Part shown: positions 19,378 through 28,061 of the stretch, in pieces
Layout of the letters: the number at the start of each line of letters is the position of its first letter
Numbering within the stretch: position 1 is the stretch's first letter
NCBI RefSeq assembly: GCF_000429685.1
Contig: NZ_AUCI01000014.1
Coordinates: forward strand, 61,493 to 125,492
DNA: 64,000 nt
From: Salibacterium aidingense DSM 18341
GTDB lineage: Bacteria; Bacillota; Bacilli; Bacillales; Marinococcaceae
Reading direction: 5' to 3'
Program-made: the position numbers and the translations under genes
The notes under the pieces: generated by a model
What the model saw: only the letters and a program-made list of their open reading frames with translations
Told to the model about the DNA's origin: nothing
Databases searched by the model: none

Positions 19378-20658
19378 CTAATTGTAAAGAGCCGATTCAA
19401 ATTTTTGCAGACGCTCCTGCCAGTACTCATAATCCCAGGAGCTCAGCTCCTCTGCTTTAATGGCTTCTTTCATGTATTCAAAAAATGAACCTAAATCATC
19501 CTGGACGGTGTCTTTTCCTGTTTGTGCGACGATTGTCAGGGCATCAATACAGCCGCCGATGATGGAGATATCATTTTTTCCATACATCCGTATTTGAAAA
19601 AAGCTGCGGTGCAGGTAAGTGCGGAACGGCTTCGGGTATAAAATAAAACGAAGCCTGCCGTTGTCATCGGTGAAGTACCGGTGGGATTTATGACGAATAC
19701 TGATTTCGGCGAGCAGAGCGGCCAGGCGGTTAATACAGTTCAGGGCCGTATGCGGATCATTGACGGACGGAGAAATCGCCCGGATCGCAATATCTACCAG
19801 TTTCTGCATGGAGAACTCGATATCCTGGGCGTTGCTGCGTTCATTTCCAATCAGCAGACAGTCCCGCAGTACCTCCAGATCCTGATCGGCATTGCCCGGC
19901 CAATACTGGAAAATCGGTTCTCCTTTATGGATATAGTCTCCGACCTCCATGAGACTTTCGATGATCACGTCATGCTTCTCGGCCCAGGCTACGATATTTT
20001 CTAGCTCAAGCAGCTGGGTGTAACCGGAACGATGGGCGTAGACAATGTGAGGGTCGTCTTCTGGAAACCGCTCGTCCCATTCGGCATAGGCGGTTAAATG
20101 AGGAAGATCGTAGGCATCTTCGATCACCCGGGACGCATCATTACGGATTTTACCTATCAAATGGTTCACCTGAACGTATTTTGTGGAGTGATAAATAAAT
20201 AAGATAAAAGCGCCGAGACAGATAATGGCAATGGTGATCATGATGATCGGCATAAATAAATGATTGGTATCAGCCGGAGAAACAAGCAGTAAATTAATCA
20301 CGGCAAAGATAAAGCCGAACGTGAACACCCCCAGCACATGCTGGGTAATCCGGCTCTGCATAAAATCCTGCAGGGCCCGGGGCGTAAATTGTGTCGAATA
20401 GGTGGTAAGTACCACCATCACCGAGGAAAAGCTGATGCTGGTCATAGTCAGTAAAGCAGTCACCAGCGCGCTGTAGAGAGAATTGGCGATACTTGATGTG
20501 ATCAGCAGCATACTTGGGGCTTCTACATAAAAAGTGTTGGGGGCGAGACTGATAAGATAAGAAAATAATAAAATCGTGAGAAAAGAGAAAATGCTGTAAA
20601 TGGTTGGGATGAACCAAAACTTTTCCCGCAGGTGGACGTACCATTTTTTATGTCTCAT
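19378..20658 (-). CDS. DUF2254 family membrane protein
   Basis: The 426-residue protein has four membrane helices in the first 190 residues (FWFIPTIYSIFSFLTILLFS at the start, then helices near 55, 115 and 150), followed by a soluble domain with AHRSGYTQLLELENIVAWAE and ISPSVNDPHTALNCI. These fit the DUF2254 family of predicted integral membrane proteins. Its biochemical role is unknown. It is monocistronic. Confidence 0.82.
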   Translation of the reverse strand: MRHKKWYVHLREKFWFIPTIYSIFSFLTILLFSYLISLAPNTFYVEAPSMLLITSSIANSLYSALVTALLTMTSISFSSVMVVLTTYSTQFTPRALQDFMQSRITQHVLGVFTFGFIFAVINLLLVSPADTNHLFMPIIMITIAIICLGAFILFIYHSTKYVQVNHLIGKIRNDASRVIEDAYDLPHLTAYAEWDERFPEDDPHIVYAHRSGYTQLLELENIVAWAEKHDVIIESLMEVGDYIHKGEPIFQYWPGNADQDLEVLRDCLLIGNERSNAQDIEFSMQKLVDIAIRAISPSVNDPHTALNCINRLAALLAEISIRHKSHRYFTDDNGRLRFILYPKPFRTYLHRSFFQIRMYGKNDISIIGGCIDALTIVAQTGKDTVQDDLGSFFEYMKEAIKAEELSSWDYEYWQERLQKFESALYN

Positions 20659-20763
20659 CGCAGTGAAAATCCTTTCTCTTTTTTAAATTTACGGTAATAT
20701 TACAGAATTCCCTCTTTTTCCCCCTGTTTAATCATAAAAATTGTTCGATTTAGTGAAAAAAAG

Positions 20764-20793
20764 TTGGCGAAATAGGTAGAAAGCATGTACAAT
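20764..20793 (+). promoter_or_regulatory. SigA-type promoter of the PG-binding endopeptidase
   Basis: TTGGCG (20764-20769) and TACAAT (20788-20793) are separated by 18 bases and lie about 60 bases before the start codon. Confidence 0.6.
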
Positions 20794-20854
20794 AATAGTT
20801 AGAAAATTCTATCGAAATGTATCATCGGTACTGACATACCTGGCAGAGGGGGGG

Positions 20855-22390
20855 ATGGCTGTGTTTCATTCTACGGCTGACCTAAAGAAAGCAGCGGCTG
20901 CTTCAGCAGCTGTGACCGGTGCTGTATTAGCGGTTCCGGCAGCGGCAGATGCTGCTTTTGGTGATGACACGCTCTATCCTGATATGGAAAATGAAGACGT
21001 AGAACAGCTCCAGGGTCTTTTAAAGGAGAAAGGATACTATACATACGAGACAGCGACCGGGCGCTACGATGAGCATACCACCGCAGCCGTCAAATCGTAC
21101 CAAAGAGACCAGCAGTTAATGGTTGACGGGATCGCGGGACCCCAGACCTTTGGTTCCCTGTTGAAAGAAGAAATAGAACCGCCCCGGGATACAGCTGCTG
21201 CGGCGAGAGAGGAAGAGAAGGTAAGCCTCGGAAGCACAACGGTCATGAAGACAGGGGAAGAAAGTCCGGCTGTAAAAGAATTGCAGCGCCGGCTGACTTC
21301 TCTTGGTTTTTATGAGGGAGAACAGCATGGATATTATGGAAGAAAGACGGCCCGTGCGGTGAAAAAATTCCAGGAGGATGCAGGCATTCGGGTAGACGGC
21401 ATCGCCGGCCCGCAGACCTTTGCCGCCATGCAGGGCGTTCTTGGTTCGGCTGCTGCTGTCCTTACGGGAAGCCGGACTGACAGAGCGCCGGGCACGACGT
21501 TTAAGATTCTGGAAAGTGGAGACAGAGGCAGTGAGGTGTCCCTCCTGCAGCGGCAGCTGAAGGATTTAGGATATTATAATAAGGATGTGACGGGAATTTA
21601 CGGGCCGATGACCGAAGAAGCCGTCCGTAAATTTCAGCACAATAATCAGCTGGAAGCAGATGGGCTGGCCGGCCCTAAAACCTTTAATGTTTTGAAAAAG
21701 GATCCGGCTCCGGCCGCCCGGTCGTCTGAAAAATCATCGGTTTCTGATGCATCATCTCGTTCCGGCGGTTTGCTGCGCTATGAATCCAGTGGAGAAAATG
21801 TGGAACAGCTGCAGCAAGATCTGCGGGAACTGGATTATATAAAAATGGAACCGACTGGTGTATTCGGAGAAGTGACAGAAAAAGCAGTGAAAGCTTTCCA
21901 GAAGGATCATGCCCTTGAGGTAGACGGCATCGCCGGTCCTCAAACGCATGAAAAAATAAAAGAAGTGGTGCAGGGCCCCGCTTCGGCCAATCCCACCCAG
22001 GAAACCGCTGCGGAGCAATCTACCAGCCAGAATGTCAATGCGACCAATCTGGTGGCAGATGCAGCAGAGCTGATCGGAACTCCCTATGTATGGGGCGGTA
22101 CGTCGGAATCCGGGTTTGATTGCAGCGGCTTTCTGCAGTATGTCTTCGGAGAAAACGGCGTAGATCTGCCGCGGTCCGTTGCTGATATCTATGAGCAGGG
22201 GGAATCGGTAGAAAAACCGCAGGTAGGGGATATTGTTTTCTTCACGACATACAAAGACGGACCTTCCCATGCCGGCATTTATACGGGGAACGATCAATTT
22301 ATCCATGCCGGGACATCCACGGGGGTAACGGTCAGCGATAAAACTGAAAGCTATTGGGATGAACGTTATCTTGGTGCCAAACGTTATTAG
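20855..22390 (+). CDS. Secreted endopeptidase with four peptidoglycan-binding domains and NlpC/P60
   Basis: The 511-residue product has an Ala-rich signal peptide (to AAADAAFGD), four PG_binding_1 repeats (about residues 45-105, 130-190, 215-275 and 305-365). Each repeat contains a G-Y-Y or equivalent turn and ends in VDGIAGPQTF or ADGLAGPKTF. A C-terminal NlpC/P60 domain follows, with Cys in FDCSGFLQYVF (about 423), His in PSHAGIYTG and a third His in FIHAGTS. It should bind and cut wall peptide stems, as LytE/CwlS-type enzymes do. The four-repeat array is longer than usual. Start ATG 20855 follows GAGGGGGGG. Confidence 0.9.
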   Translation: MAVFHSTADLKKAAAASAAVTGAVLAVPAAADAAFGDDTLYPDMENEDVEQLQGLLKEKGYYTYETATGRYDEHTTAAVKSYQRDQQLMVDGIAGPQTFGSLLKEEIEPPRDTAAAAREEEKVSLGSTTVMKTGEESPAVKELQRRLTSLGFYEGEQHGYYGRKTARAVKKFQEDAGIRVDGIAGPQTFAAMQGVLGSAAAVLTGSRTDRAPGTTFKILESGDRGSEVSLLQRQLKDLGYYNKDVTGIYGPMTEEAVRKFQHNNQLEADGLAGPKTFNVLKKDPAPAARSSEKSSVSDASSRSGGLLRYESSGENVEQLQQDLRELDYIKMEPTGVFGEVTEKAVKAFQKDHALEVDGIAGPQTHEKIKEVVQGPASANPTQETAAEQSTSQNVNATNLVADAAELIGTPYVWGGTSESGFDCSGFLQYVFGENGVDLPRSVADIYEQGESVEKPQVGDIVFFTTYKDGPSHAGIYTGNDQFIHAGTSTGVTVSDKTESYWDERYLGAKRY

Positions 22391-22397
22391 GGAATAA

Positions 22398-22436
22398 AAC
22401 TCAGCTCTGTATGCATTACGGAGCTGGGTTTTTTTT
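22398..22436 (+). terminator. Intrinsic terminator after the PG-binding endopeptidase
   Basis: AACTCAGCTC pairs with GAGCTGGGTT, followed by eight Ts. Confidence 0.8.
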
Positions 22437-22785
22437 ACATTGAATAGAAATATATAGATAGTATGGAAATAAAAAAGGGGTCAGGGATCTTGTTATACTT
22501 GTCGAATTTTCTTCATAACGATATAAATTTTAGGTCTTATTGCTTGGGTGATAAATAGAATGAAACGCAGAGCAGCTGGAAAAAGTAGAAGGGGATAACA
22601 CTATAAAATGTTCAGGGATATTTACACTTCATGAGAGGAAGTCGAAGGGTATAGAAACCATTTTCCTTTAAACAACAAATAATTTTACTTAGCGTACCAA
22701 TAATAGCTGTCCTCTGTATTTATTTTAAGAACATTGTTATATAATTATATACAGAAGTCCTACTTTCGCCGCAGGAGGTTATTAT
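22437..22785. other. Intergenic stretch, AT-rich, no gene seen
   Basis: About 350 bases without a credible gene. A TATATAATTATAT block near 22737-22750 could be the -10 region for the gene at 22786; no repeat or RNA element is recognisable. Confidence 0.4.
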
Positions 22786-23241
22786 ATGGCGCCTGAGTCT
22801 CCTATTGAACTTGAAGCATTAGAAGTGTATCTGCAACCCAGCCTCGTATCACAGCGAGAGTGGGAAACATTATATAAGATTATCACGAAATATTTACGGG
22901 CAGTCGGAAAAGAAGATATGGTACGCTATCCTGAAAAAGCAACGGTGATCAGAAAAATAGAAGAGTGGCATATTCATATTCAGATAAAGAGGACATTCAC
23001 GACGGATGTTATTTTGCTGTATTCCGATTTGTCTTCTTTTCTTAACCAATCGGAAGCTCTTATTTTATTAGGAGTGAGCAATGAACATGGAAGGATCTCC
23101 ACGCCTTTGATCATCGATCTCATCGTATTGATCCAAACGAATATTCCCGGCATTATCCGGGTCAAAGGGTATCTCCATCCAGGGGACTGGGGGGCTGCGA
23201 TTCTGCGGCTGCAGCGGAAAGGTCTGTTGTCCAAAAAGTAA
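22786..23241 (+). CDS. Hypothetical protein
   Basis: The 151-residue product has a good site (GCAGGAGGTTATTAT) before ATG 22786. It is a mixed alpha/beta protein without signal or membrane segments; I recognise no domain. It is convergent with a Xre-family regulator gene 32 bases away. Composition is less acidic than that of the exported proteins, so it is probably cytoplasmic. Function unknown. Confidence 0.65.
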   Translation: MAPESPIELEALEVYLQPSLVSQREWETLYKIITKYLRAVGKEDMVRYPEKATVIRKIEEWHIHIQIKRTFTTDVILLYSDLSSFLNQSEALILLGVSNEHGRISTPLIIDLIVLIQTNIPGIIRVKGYLHPGDWGAAILRLQRKGLLSKK

Positions 23242-23268
23242 GCTGTGCCACGTCCGGCACAGCTGAAG
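23242..23268. terminator. Hairpin between convergent genes
   Basis: AGCTGTGCC and GGCACAGCT form a perfect nine-base stem. On the minus strand it is followed by TTACTTTTTGG, so it may mainly end the Xre gene. Confidence 0.5.
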
Positions 23269-23273
23269 AGATA

Positions 23274-23906
23274 CTATTTGTCATCAAATACGGCATAAAT
23301 AAGGGCAATCAATTTTTCCTTGACCTGGTCATCAAGAGGAATATGGTCCAGTACCAGCGATTCGGAATGAAGGATATGACGAAGGTTTTTTGGGCGGGGC
23401 GCGGATGATGCCATTTCGTTAGGGTGTTCCGCATAGCCCGACAAATAATCGGGAGTGACTTTTAAAGCTGCAGCCAGTTTATAAACACTGATAATATCAG
23501 GACCTTGGTCGTTGGAAGTGCGGTATGTATTCGGACGCAGCCATCTATAAATCAACGTTTTTTCAATATTTGTTTTTATGGAGAGGGTTTCTTCAGTCCA
23601 AGTGCTTTGGGAGAAGATTTTCTGAAAGCGGGAAGAAAAAACATCCGGTTTTATGTCGTTGTTCTCATCTTCCTTTTCTTCAGGGACAGGCAGGTATCCG
23701 CCCAAACGAAGCAACTCATCGGGCAGCGCTCCCTCGAGGCCTTTGGAGAGTGCCACTACTACGTCCCGGGAAGGCATGACCCGTTCATTTTCAATGGAAT
23801 GAATATACGAATAACTGAGGCCGGTTTCTTTGGCAAGGTCACGGAGGGATAAGTTATTTTTAAGTCGCATTTCATTCACGTAACGCCCGAGTGTTCTTTT
23901 TTCCAT
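23274..23906 (-). CDS. Xre-family transcriptional regulator
   Basis: The 210-residue protein has an N-terminal HTH_3 domain (NLSLRDLAKETGLSYSYIHS, then IENERVMPSRD) of the lambda-repressor type. The middle region (TLIYRWLRPNTYRTSNDQGP, then IISVYKLAAALKVTPDYLSG) resembles a second helix-turn-helix-like unit. The target is unknown; it stands alone. It could be a stress or former phage-type repressor, but no phage genes are nearby. Confidence 0.8.
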   Translation of the reverse strand: MEKRTLGRYVNEMRLKNNLSLRDLAKETGLSYSYIHSIENERVMPSRDVVVALSKGLEGALPDELLRLGGYLPVPEEKEDENNDIKPDVFSSRFQKIFSQSTWTEETLSIKTNIEKTLIYRWLRPNTYRTSNDQGPDIISVYKLAAALKVTPDYLSGYAEHPNEMASSAPRPKNLRHILHSESLVLDHIPLDDQVKEKLIALIYAVFDDK

Positions 23907-24077
23907 TGCTGCATCACCTGTTGTTATTTTACCTAGCAGAGAATTGTTATAACAGAGGAAGAGACAATTGTGTGTCTTTTTGGAGAACGATGTTCTTGAT
24001 TTAATAACAAAAACCCGCCGGATTTTCTCTTGTGGTAAAATACAAGCAAAGACCCCATGTCAGGAGAGAGACTGGTT

Positions 24078-24239
24078 ATGATGCTCACAGATTCTGAGAA
24101 AAAACACCTGTTGCGCGTCTTATGGAGAGATCAGCGCCGCCTGTTGACGTCTCCGTCGGAACGAGACAAATCAAAGCAGCTGTATGAAAAAATCAGGCAG
24201 ACGCTGCGCAATGAAGAAGTAAACAAGGACCACCGTTAG
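24078..24239 (+). CDS. Small hypothetical protein
   Basis: The 53-residue, highly charged helical product (MMLTDSEKKHLLRVLWRDQR) starts at ATG 24078, nine bases after AGGAGAG. No signal, membrane segment or known domain. Similar short helical proteins are common in Bacilli without assigned function. Confidence 0.55.
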   Translation: MMLTDSEKKHLLRVLWRDQRRLLTSPSERDKSKQLYEKIRQTLRNEEVNKDHR

Positions 24240-24330
24240 CAGCGGGGCAGGCCGGGCGGATTCACTACAAACACAAATATTTTCTATTTGCGGGGAGCGT
24301 CCTGCTCCTTCCCGGCAGTTTGCTCCAAAT

Positions 24331-24370
24331 GAACCCTTTCCTGCTTTTTACGGGCAGAAGGGTTTTTTCA
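24331..24370 (+). terminator. Intrinsic terminator
   Basis: AACCCTTTCCTGC pairs with GGGCAGAAGGGTT, ending in six Ts; it lies upstream of the coiled-coil gene. Confidence 0.75.
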
Positions 24371-24405
24371 TGGTATAATACTTTTGAAAGAAAGGAGGGC
24401 AAGCC

Positions 24406-24975
24406 ATGGAAGACATCTTAAAAGACATTCAAGAAGAGATAAGCGCAATGAATCATCGCTTTCACCAGTTTCAAGCTGGGCAGGATAATTTGCGTAAAGG
24501 CCAGGAAACGTTGAACTCCAAGCAGGAAGAGTTAGTGTCCAATCAAGTACAGCTGCAAAAAAGCCAGGAGAGGCTGGAGGCAGGCCAGGAGAAGCTGTGG
24601 ACGAGCTACGAGAAGCTGGAAGAAGGCCAGGAGAAGCTATGGACGAGCTACGAGAAGCTGGAAGAAGGCCAGGAGAAGCTATGGACGAGCTACGAGAGGC
24701 TGGAGGAAAGCCAAGAGAAGTTATGGACGAGCTACGAGAGGCTGGAAGAAGGCCAGAAGAAGTTATGGTCCGGGCAGGAACAATTACAGCAGACGCTGGA
24801 ACGGATCGAGAGAAAAATCGGCCGCATTCCGGAGACATATGAAAGCTTTGAACATTATATGGAAAGCCAGGACGCCATCATGCAGCAACAGCAGCGCACT
24901 TTACATTTATTGTCTGCCCGTTCTATTCAGCATGAAGCAGATATTGATATGTTAAAAAAGTTATCTAATAAATAA
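24406..24975 (+). CDS. Coiled-coil protein with 14-residue tandem repeats
   Basis: The 189-residue protein starts at ATG 24406 after AAAGGAGGG. Residues about 25-125 are a continuous coiled coil whose core is a 14-residue repeat (EKLWTSYEKLEEGQ and variants), four to five copies encoded by a 42-base tandem DNA repeat. The C-terminal 60 residues are helical and non-repetitive. No signal or membrane segment. It resembles small cytoplasmic coiled-coil proteins of Bacilli; role unknown. Confidence 0.72.
   Translation: MEDILKDIQEEISAMNHRFHQFQAGQDNLRKGQETLNSKQEELVSNQVQLQKSQERLEAGQEKLWTSYEKLEEGQEKLWTSYEKLEEGQEKLWTSYERLEESQEKLWTSYERLEEGQKKLWSGQEQLQQTLERIERKIGRIPETYESFEHYMESQDAIMQQQQRTLHLLSARSIQHEADIDMLKKLSNK
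24575..24765 (+). repeat. 42-base in-frame tandem repeat
   Basis: Copies of the unit starting GAGAAGCTRTGGACGAGCTA repeat at 42-base spacing, nearly identical in the middle. This suggests recent slippage or unequal crossing-over within the coiled-coil gene, and copy number may vary between strains. Confidence 0.85.
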
Positions 24976-25216
24976 TTCTCCTTTCATGAGATATGTTTCC
25001 TATACATGTTATCCCCTTGTGTTTAAACCCTTCCGATACAATCTTACCTAAGACCACCCGCTAATTCTCTTTCAAAAGAATACTCATACATCAGCCCCCT
25101 GTCTTTTCAATCGAACCTGTCTCCTGCGCACCTAAACTAATGAGTGCTGGATACGAGGACAACGGTTGAGCGGGGGCACTCCACCGTTGAGCCTGAGGCA
25201 GATTTTAAAATGCCTG

Positions 25217-25290
25217 TTGACTTCTTTTTTGGGATCGCTTACAATTCAGATAAATCGGTTTAGAAAAACCGGTTTAGTAAACCGGTTTAG
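25217..25290 (+). promoter_or_regulatory. SigA promoter with three LacI-type operators (autoregulation)
   Basis: TTGACT (25217-25222) and TACAAT (25240-25245) have an exact 17-base spacer. Three operators follow: TAAATCGGTTTAG (25251-25263), AAACCGGTTTAG (25266-25277) and TAAACCGGTTTAG (25278-25290). They cover the transcription start and leader of the LacI-family gene. The same palindrome precedes dctP at 26386. Confidence 0.88.
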
Positions 25291-25307
25291 GTAAAAGGTG
25301 AATCCAA

Positions 25308-26324
25308 ATGAAAAACGGGAAGAAAATTACGATTTCAGATGTGGCCAAACATGCTGAGATTTCAAAGAGTACGGTATCCCAATATTTGAATAAACGTTTT
25401 GAATATATGGGGGAGGAGACCAAACAGCGCATCCGGGAAAGCATCATGGAACTGGGGTATTCTCCGAACTTTTTAGCACGAAGTTTAAAGCAGAAAAAAA
25501 CATTTACGATAGGTATTATCGTTGCCAATATTTTACACGGCTTCTCGACTCATGTGATCCGGGCGGTGGAAGATGCCTGTAATGAACAGAATATTCATGT
25601 CATAGTCTGCAACACCGACGAAGATCCAAAGAAAGAACAAAAATATGTCCAAATGCTGCAGGCGAAACAGGTCGATGGGTTTATCATTTTTCCGGCGGGG
25701 GACAACGAAGCACTGTACCGGGAACTGCTGGAGCAGAATATCCCGCTGGTATTTGTAGACCGGATTATTCCGGAACTGCAGGTCAGCACAGTACTCACCG
25801 ATAATGAACAGGCATCGGACATGGCGGTCTCTCATTTTGTTGAAAAAGGCCATCAGCATATAGGATTTGCCGTGCCGCCGCTGAAGCCGACGATGACACC
25901 TAGAACAGAAAGGCTTTCCGGATTTAAAAAAGCCATGCGTAAATACGGGCTTCCGCTGCAGGAAGAGTTTATCTATTCCCATGATTTAGAAACGATGCCG
26001 GCCCGGCTGAAAACAGAATTTCAGAAACAACATAAGCCGACAGCATTACTTGCAAGCAATGACTTGACCTTGATAGAAGTATTGAATTTCTGCAAGGAAG
26101 AGGGCATACGCATTCCTGAAGATTTAAGTATTATCAGCATTGATGATATGCCGCTGGCAAGTGTTTACAATCCAGCGATTACAGCCATAGACCAGCCGGC
26201 TTTTGCGATCGGTGAAAAAGCGGCTTCGCTCTTATTTGATCTCATGAACGAAGAAGAGGCGCCGCCCGCTGTACACCGATATGCCCCGGCCTTTCTGGAG
26301 AGGGATACGACAGCATCCCTCTAA
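25308..26324 (+). CDS. LacI-family regulator of the hexuronate regulon (KdgR-like)
   Basis: The 338-residue protein has a LacI helix-turn-helix (ITISDVAKHAEISKSTVSQY) and hinge (YSPNFLARSLKQKKTFTIGI), followed by a sugar-binding-like core (LLASNDLTLIEVLNFCKEEG). It is upstream of and co-oriented with the TRAP transporter and uxaABC genes, and CTAAACCGATTTAG-type operators lie before both its own gene and dctP. It should repress uptake and breakdown of hexuronates, with KDG or a hexuronate as the likely inducer (inference from KdgR). Confidence 0.88.
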   Translation: MKNGKKITISDVAKHAEISKSTVSQYLNKRFEYMGEETKQRIRESIMELGYSPNFLARSLKQKKTFTIGIIVANILHGFSTHVIRAVEDACNEQNIHVIVCNTDEDPKKEQKYVQMLQAKQVDGFIIFPAGDNEALYRELLEQNIPLVFVDRIIPELQVSTVLTDNEQASDMAVSHFVEKGHQHIGFAVPPLKPTMTPRTERLSGFKKAMRKYGLPLQEEFIYSHDLETMPARLKTEFQKQHKPTALLASNDLTLIEVLNFCKEEGIRIPEDLSIISIDDMPLASVYNPAITAIDQPAFAIGEKAASLLFDLMNEEEAPPAVHRYAPAFLERDTTASL

Positions 26325-26385
26325 TGCTAAATATTGAAATCGCTTTATTGGAGAGAAGGAGGTTATATTATATTTTTTTCGCAGA

Positions 26386-26409
26386 CTAAACCGATTTAGA
26401 AACTATAAT
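26386..26409 (+). promoter_or_regulatory. LacI operator overlapping the dctP promoter
   Basis: The perfect palindrome CTAAACCGATTTAG (26386-26399) lies between a weak -35 region and a TATAAT -10 (26404-26409). Binding here should block transcription of dctPQM and uxaABC. Confidence 0.82.
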
Positions 26410-26444
26410 GAAAAGGCTTACTAGAATGCAAGGGGGAGAAATAA

Positions 26445-27503
26445 ATGCGAAAACTACTAATCTTTCTAATTTTAACAATGGTGATGGCAGTAGGAGCGGC
26501 TTGCGGGGAAAATTCACTGGAGGATGACTCGTCCGGAGAAACCACAGCAGAAGGCAATACAGAAGAAGGAGAAAGCGGAAATACAGAAGGCGATACGTAT
26601 GAAATCCGCCTGGCGGAAAACCAGCCGGAGGATTACCCGACCACAGTCGGCGATGAAGCTTTTGCTGAAATGGTAGAAGAACGATCAGATGGACGTATAC
26701 AGGTAGACGTATATGCCGGCGGGCAGCTGGGAGATGAAAGAAGTTCTATGGAACAGGTGCAGACCGGATCGATCGAAATGGTGAGAACAAACGCGAGTCC
26801 TCTGTCCGAGTTTTCAGACACAATCGGCGTGCTTGCCATGCCATATTTGTTTGAAAGCGAAGAAGCAAAATGGGAAGTGCTGAATTCAGAAGTCGGCGAT
26901 GAGCTGCTTGATACCGTATTGGATGAAGCCAACATGCAGGGGCTGGCCTTCTATGACTCTGGCAGCCGCCATCTCTATAATTCCCAAAAGCCGGTAGAAA
27001 GTCCGGAAGATCTGGAAGGAATGCAGATACGGGTGCAGGAATCGGATTTAATGGTGACCTTAATGGAAGCGTTTGGTGCCTCACCGACCACGATGGCGTT
27101 TGAAGAAGTGTATTCCGGTCTCGAGCAGGGCGTGGTAGATGGAGCAGAAAATAATTTCCCGAGCTATTATTCGACCAACCATTATGAGGTAGCAGACTAC
27201 TATACCCTGAACGCCCACTCCGGGGTGCCGGAAGTGCTGTTGATGTCAGGGGATCTCTGGAAGGAAATGAGTGAAGAAGATCAGGAACTGGTCAGACAGG
27301 CTGCCAAGGATTCTGTAGAAAAACAGCGCGAAGCCTGGGATGAACTAAGACAGGAAGCCAGAACTGCCATAGAAGACAACGGCAATGAAATCATTGAAAT
27401 CGATGATACTTCGGAGTGGAGAGAAGCGGCTCAGCCCGTCTACGACGAGTATGGGGGAGAGTATCAGGAATGGATCGACCGTATTGAAGAAGCGCAGCAG
27501 TAA
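26445..27503 (+). CDS. dctP: TRAP transporter solute-binding lipoprotein DctP
   Basis: The 352-residue protein has a lipobox (AVGAACGE), an acidic linker and a DctP domain (VDVYAGGQLGDERSSMEQVQ, MQGLAFYDSGSRHLYN, LEGMQIRVQESDLMVTLMEAFG). The Arg of MQIRVQ is the usual carboxylate ligand. It is the extracytoplasmic receptor of a TRAP importer encoded with dctQ and dctM. Linked uxa genes point to a hexuronate such as galacturonate. Confidence 0.92.
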   Translation: MRKLLIFLILTMVMAVGAACGENSLEDDSSGETTAEGNTEEGESGNTEGDTYEIRLAENQPEDYPTTVGDEAFAEMVEERSDGRIQVDVYAGGQLGDERSSMEQVQTGSIEMVRTNASPLSEFSDTIGVLAMPYLFESEEAKWEVLNSEVGDELLDTVLDEANMQGLAFYDSGSRHLYNSQKPVESPEDLEGMQIRVQESDLMVTLMEAFGASPTTMAFEEVYSGLEQGVVDGAENNFPSYYSTNHYEVADYYTLNAHSGVPEVLLMSGDLWKEMSEEDQELVRQAAKDSVEKQREAWDELRQEARTAIEDNGNEIIEIDDTSEWREAAQPVYDEYGGEYQEWIDRIEEAQQ

Positions 27504-27551
27504 AGAGAAATACGAAGCAGCCGCTGCGCATAAATCGGCAGGAGGGATAAC

Positions 27552-28061
27552 GTGAAAGTACTGAAGATCATCAGAGATTCTATCAACCGTGTTATTGAAA
27601 ATATCTCTATCATTATGCTTACCCTGATGGTGCTGGTCATTACCTATCAGGTGTTCATGCGGCAGGTGTTTGAAACTTCACCCACCTGGGCGCAGGCACT
27701 GTCCTTGTTTTTATTCTTGTGGGTGGGATTTTTAGGGGTCTCCTACGGTTTCCGGGAAAAGACGCATATCAGTGTGGAAGTCTTTTATAACGTTTTTCCC
27801 TCCTCGCTGAAAAAAGCAGCGGCGCTATTCAATACGTTATTGATCATAGGGGTAGGGGTTGTGTTTACGTATTACGGCTTTCAGTTCGCTTTATCGAGCA
27901 TGAGTGTAAATCTGCCCGGTTTAAACATTCCTACCGGTTATGAATATATGATTATTCCTATTGCGGGCATTCTGATGATTTTTTACGGGCTGGTCAGTCT
28001 TTTCAAAATGGAAGATGCAGCCGGGGACCAGGTCATAAATGGGGAGAAGGAGGGAAATTAA
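27552..28061 (+). CDS. dctQ: TRAP transporter small permease DctQ
   Basis: The 169-residue protein has four membrane helices and the DctQ pattern (VFMRQVFETSPTWAQALSLF, then FLGVSYGFREKTHISVEVF). It bridges DctM. The stop codon TAA touches the dctM ATG, indicating coupled translation. AGGAGGGATAAC precedes its start. Confidence 0.92.
   Translation: MKVLKIIRDSINRVIENISIIMLTLMVLVITYQVFMRQVFETSPTWAQALSLFLFLWVGFLGVSYGFREKTHISVEVFYNVFPSSLKKAAALFNTLLIIGVGVVFTYYGFQFALSSMSVNLPGLNIPTGYEYMIIPIAGILMIFYGLVSLFKMEDAAGDQVINGEKEGN

Noticed and set aside
24575..24765. Regular 42-base repeats that could suggest a CRISPR array
   Set aside because: The repeats are contiguous with no unique spacers, stay in frame and encode a 14-residue coiled-coil repeat.
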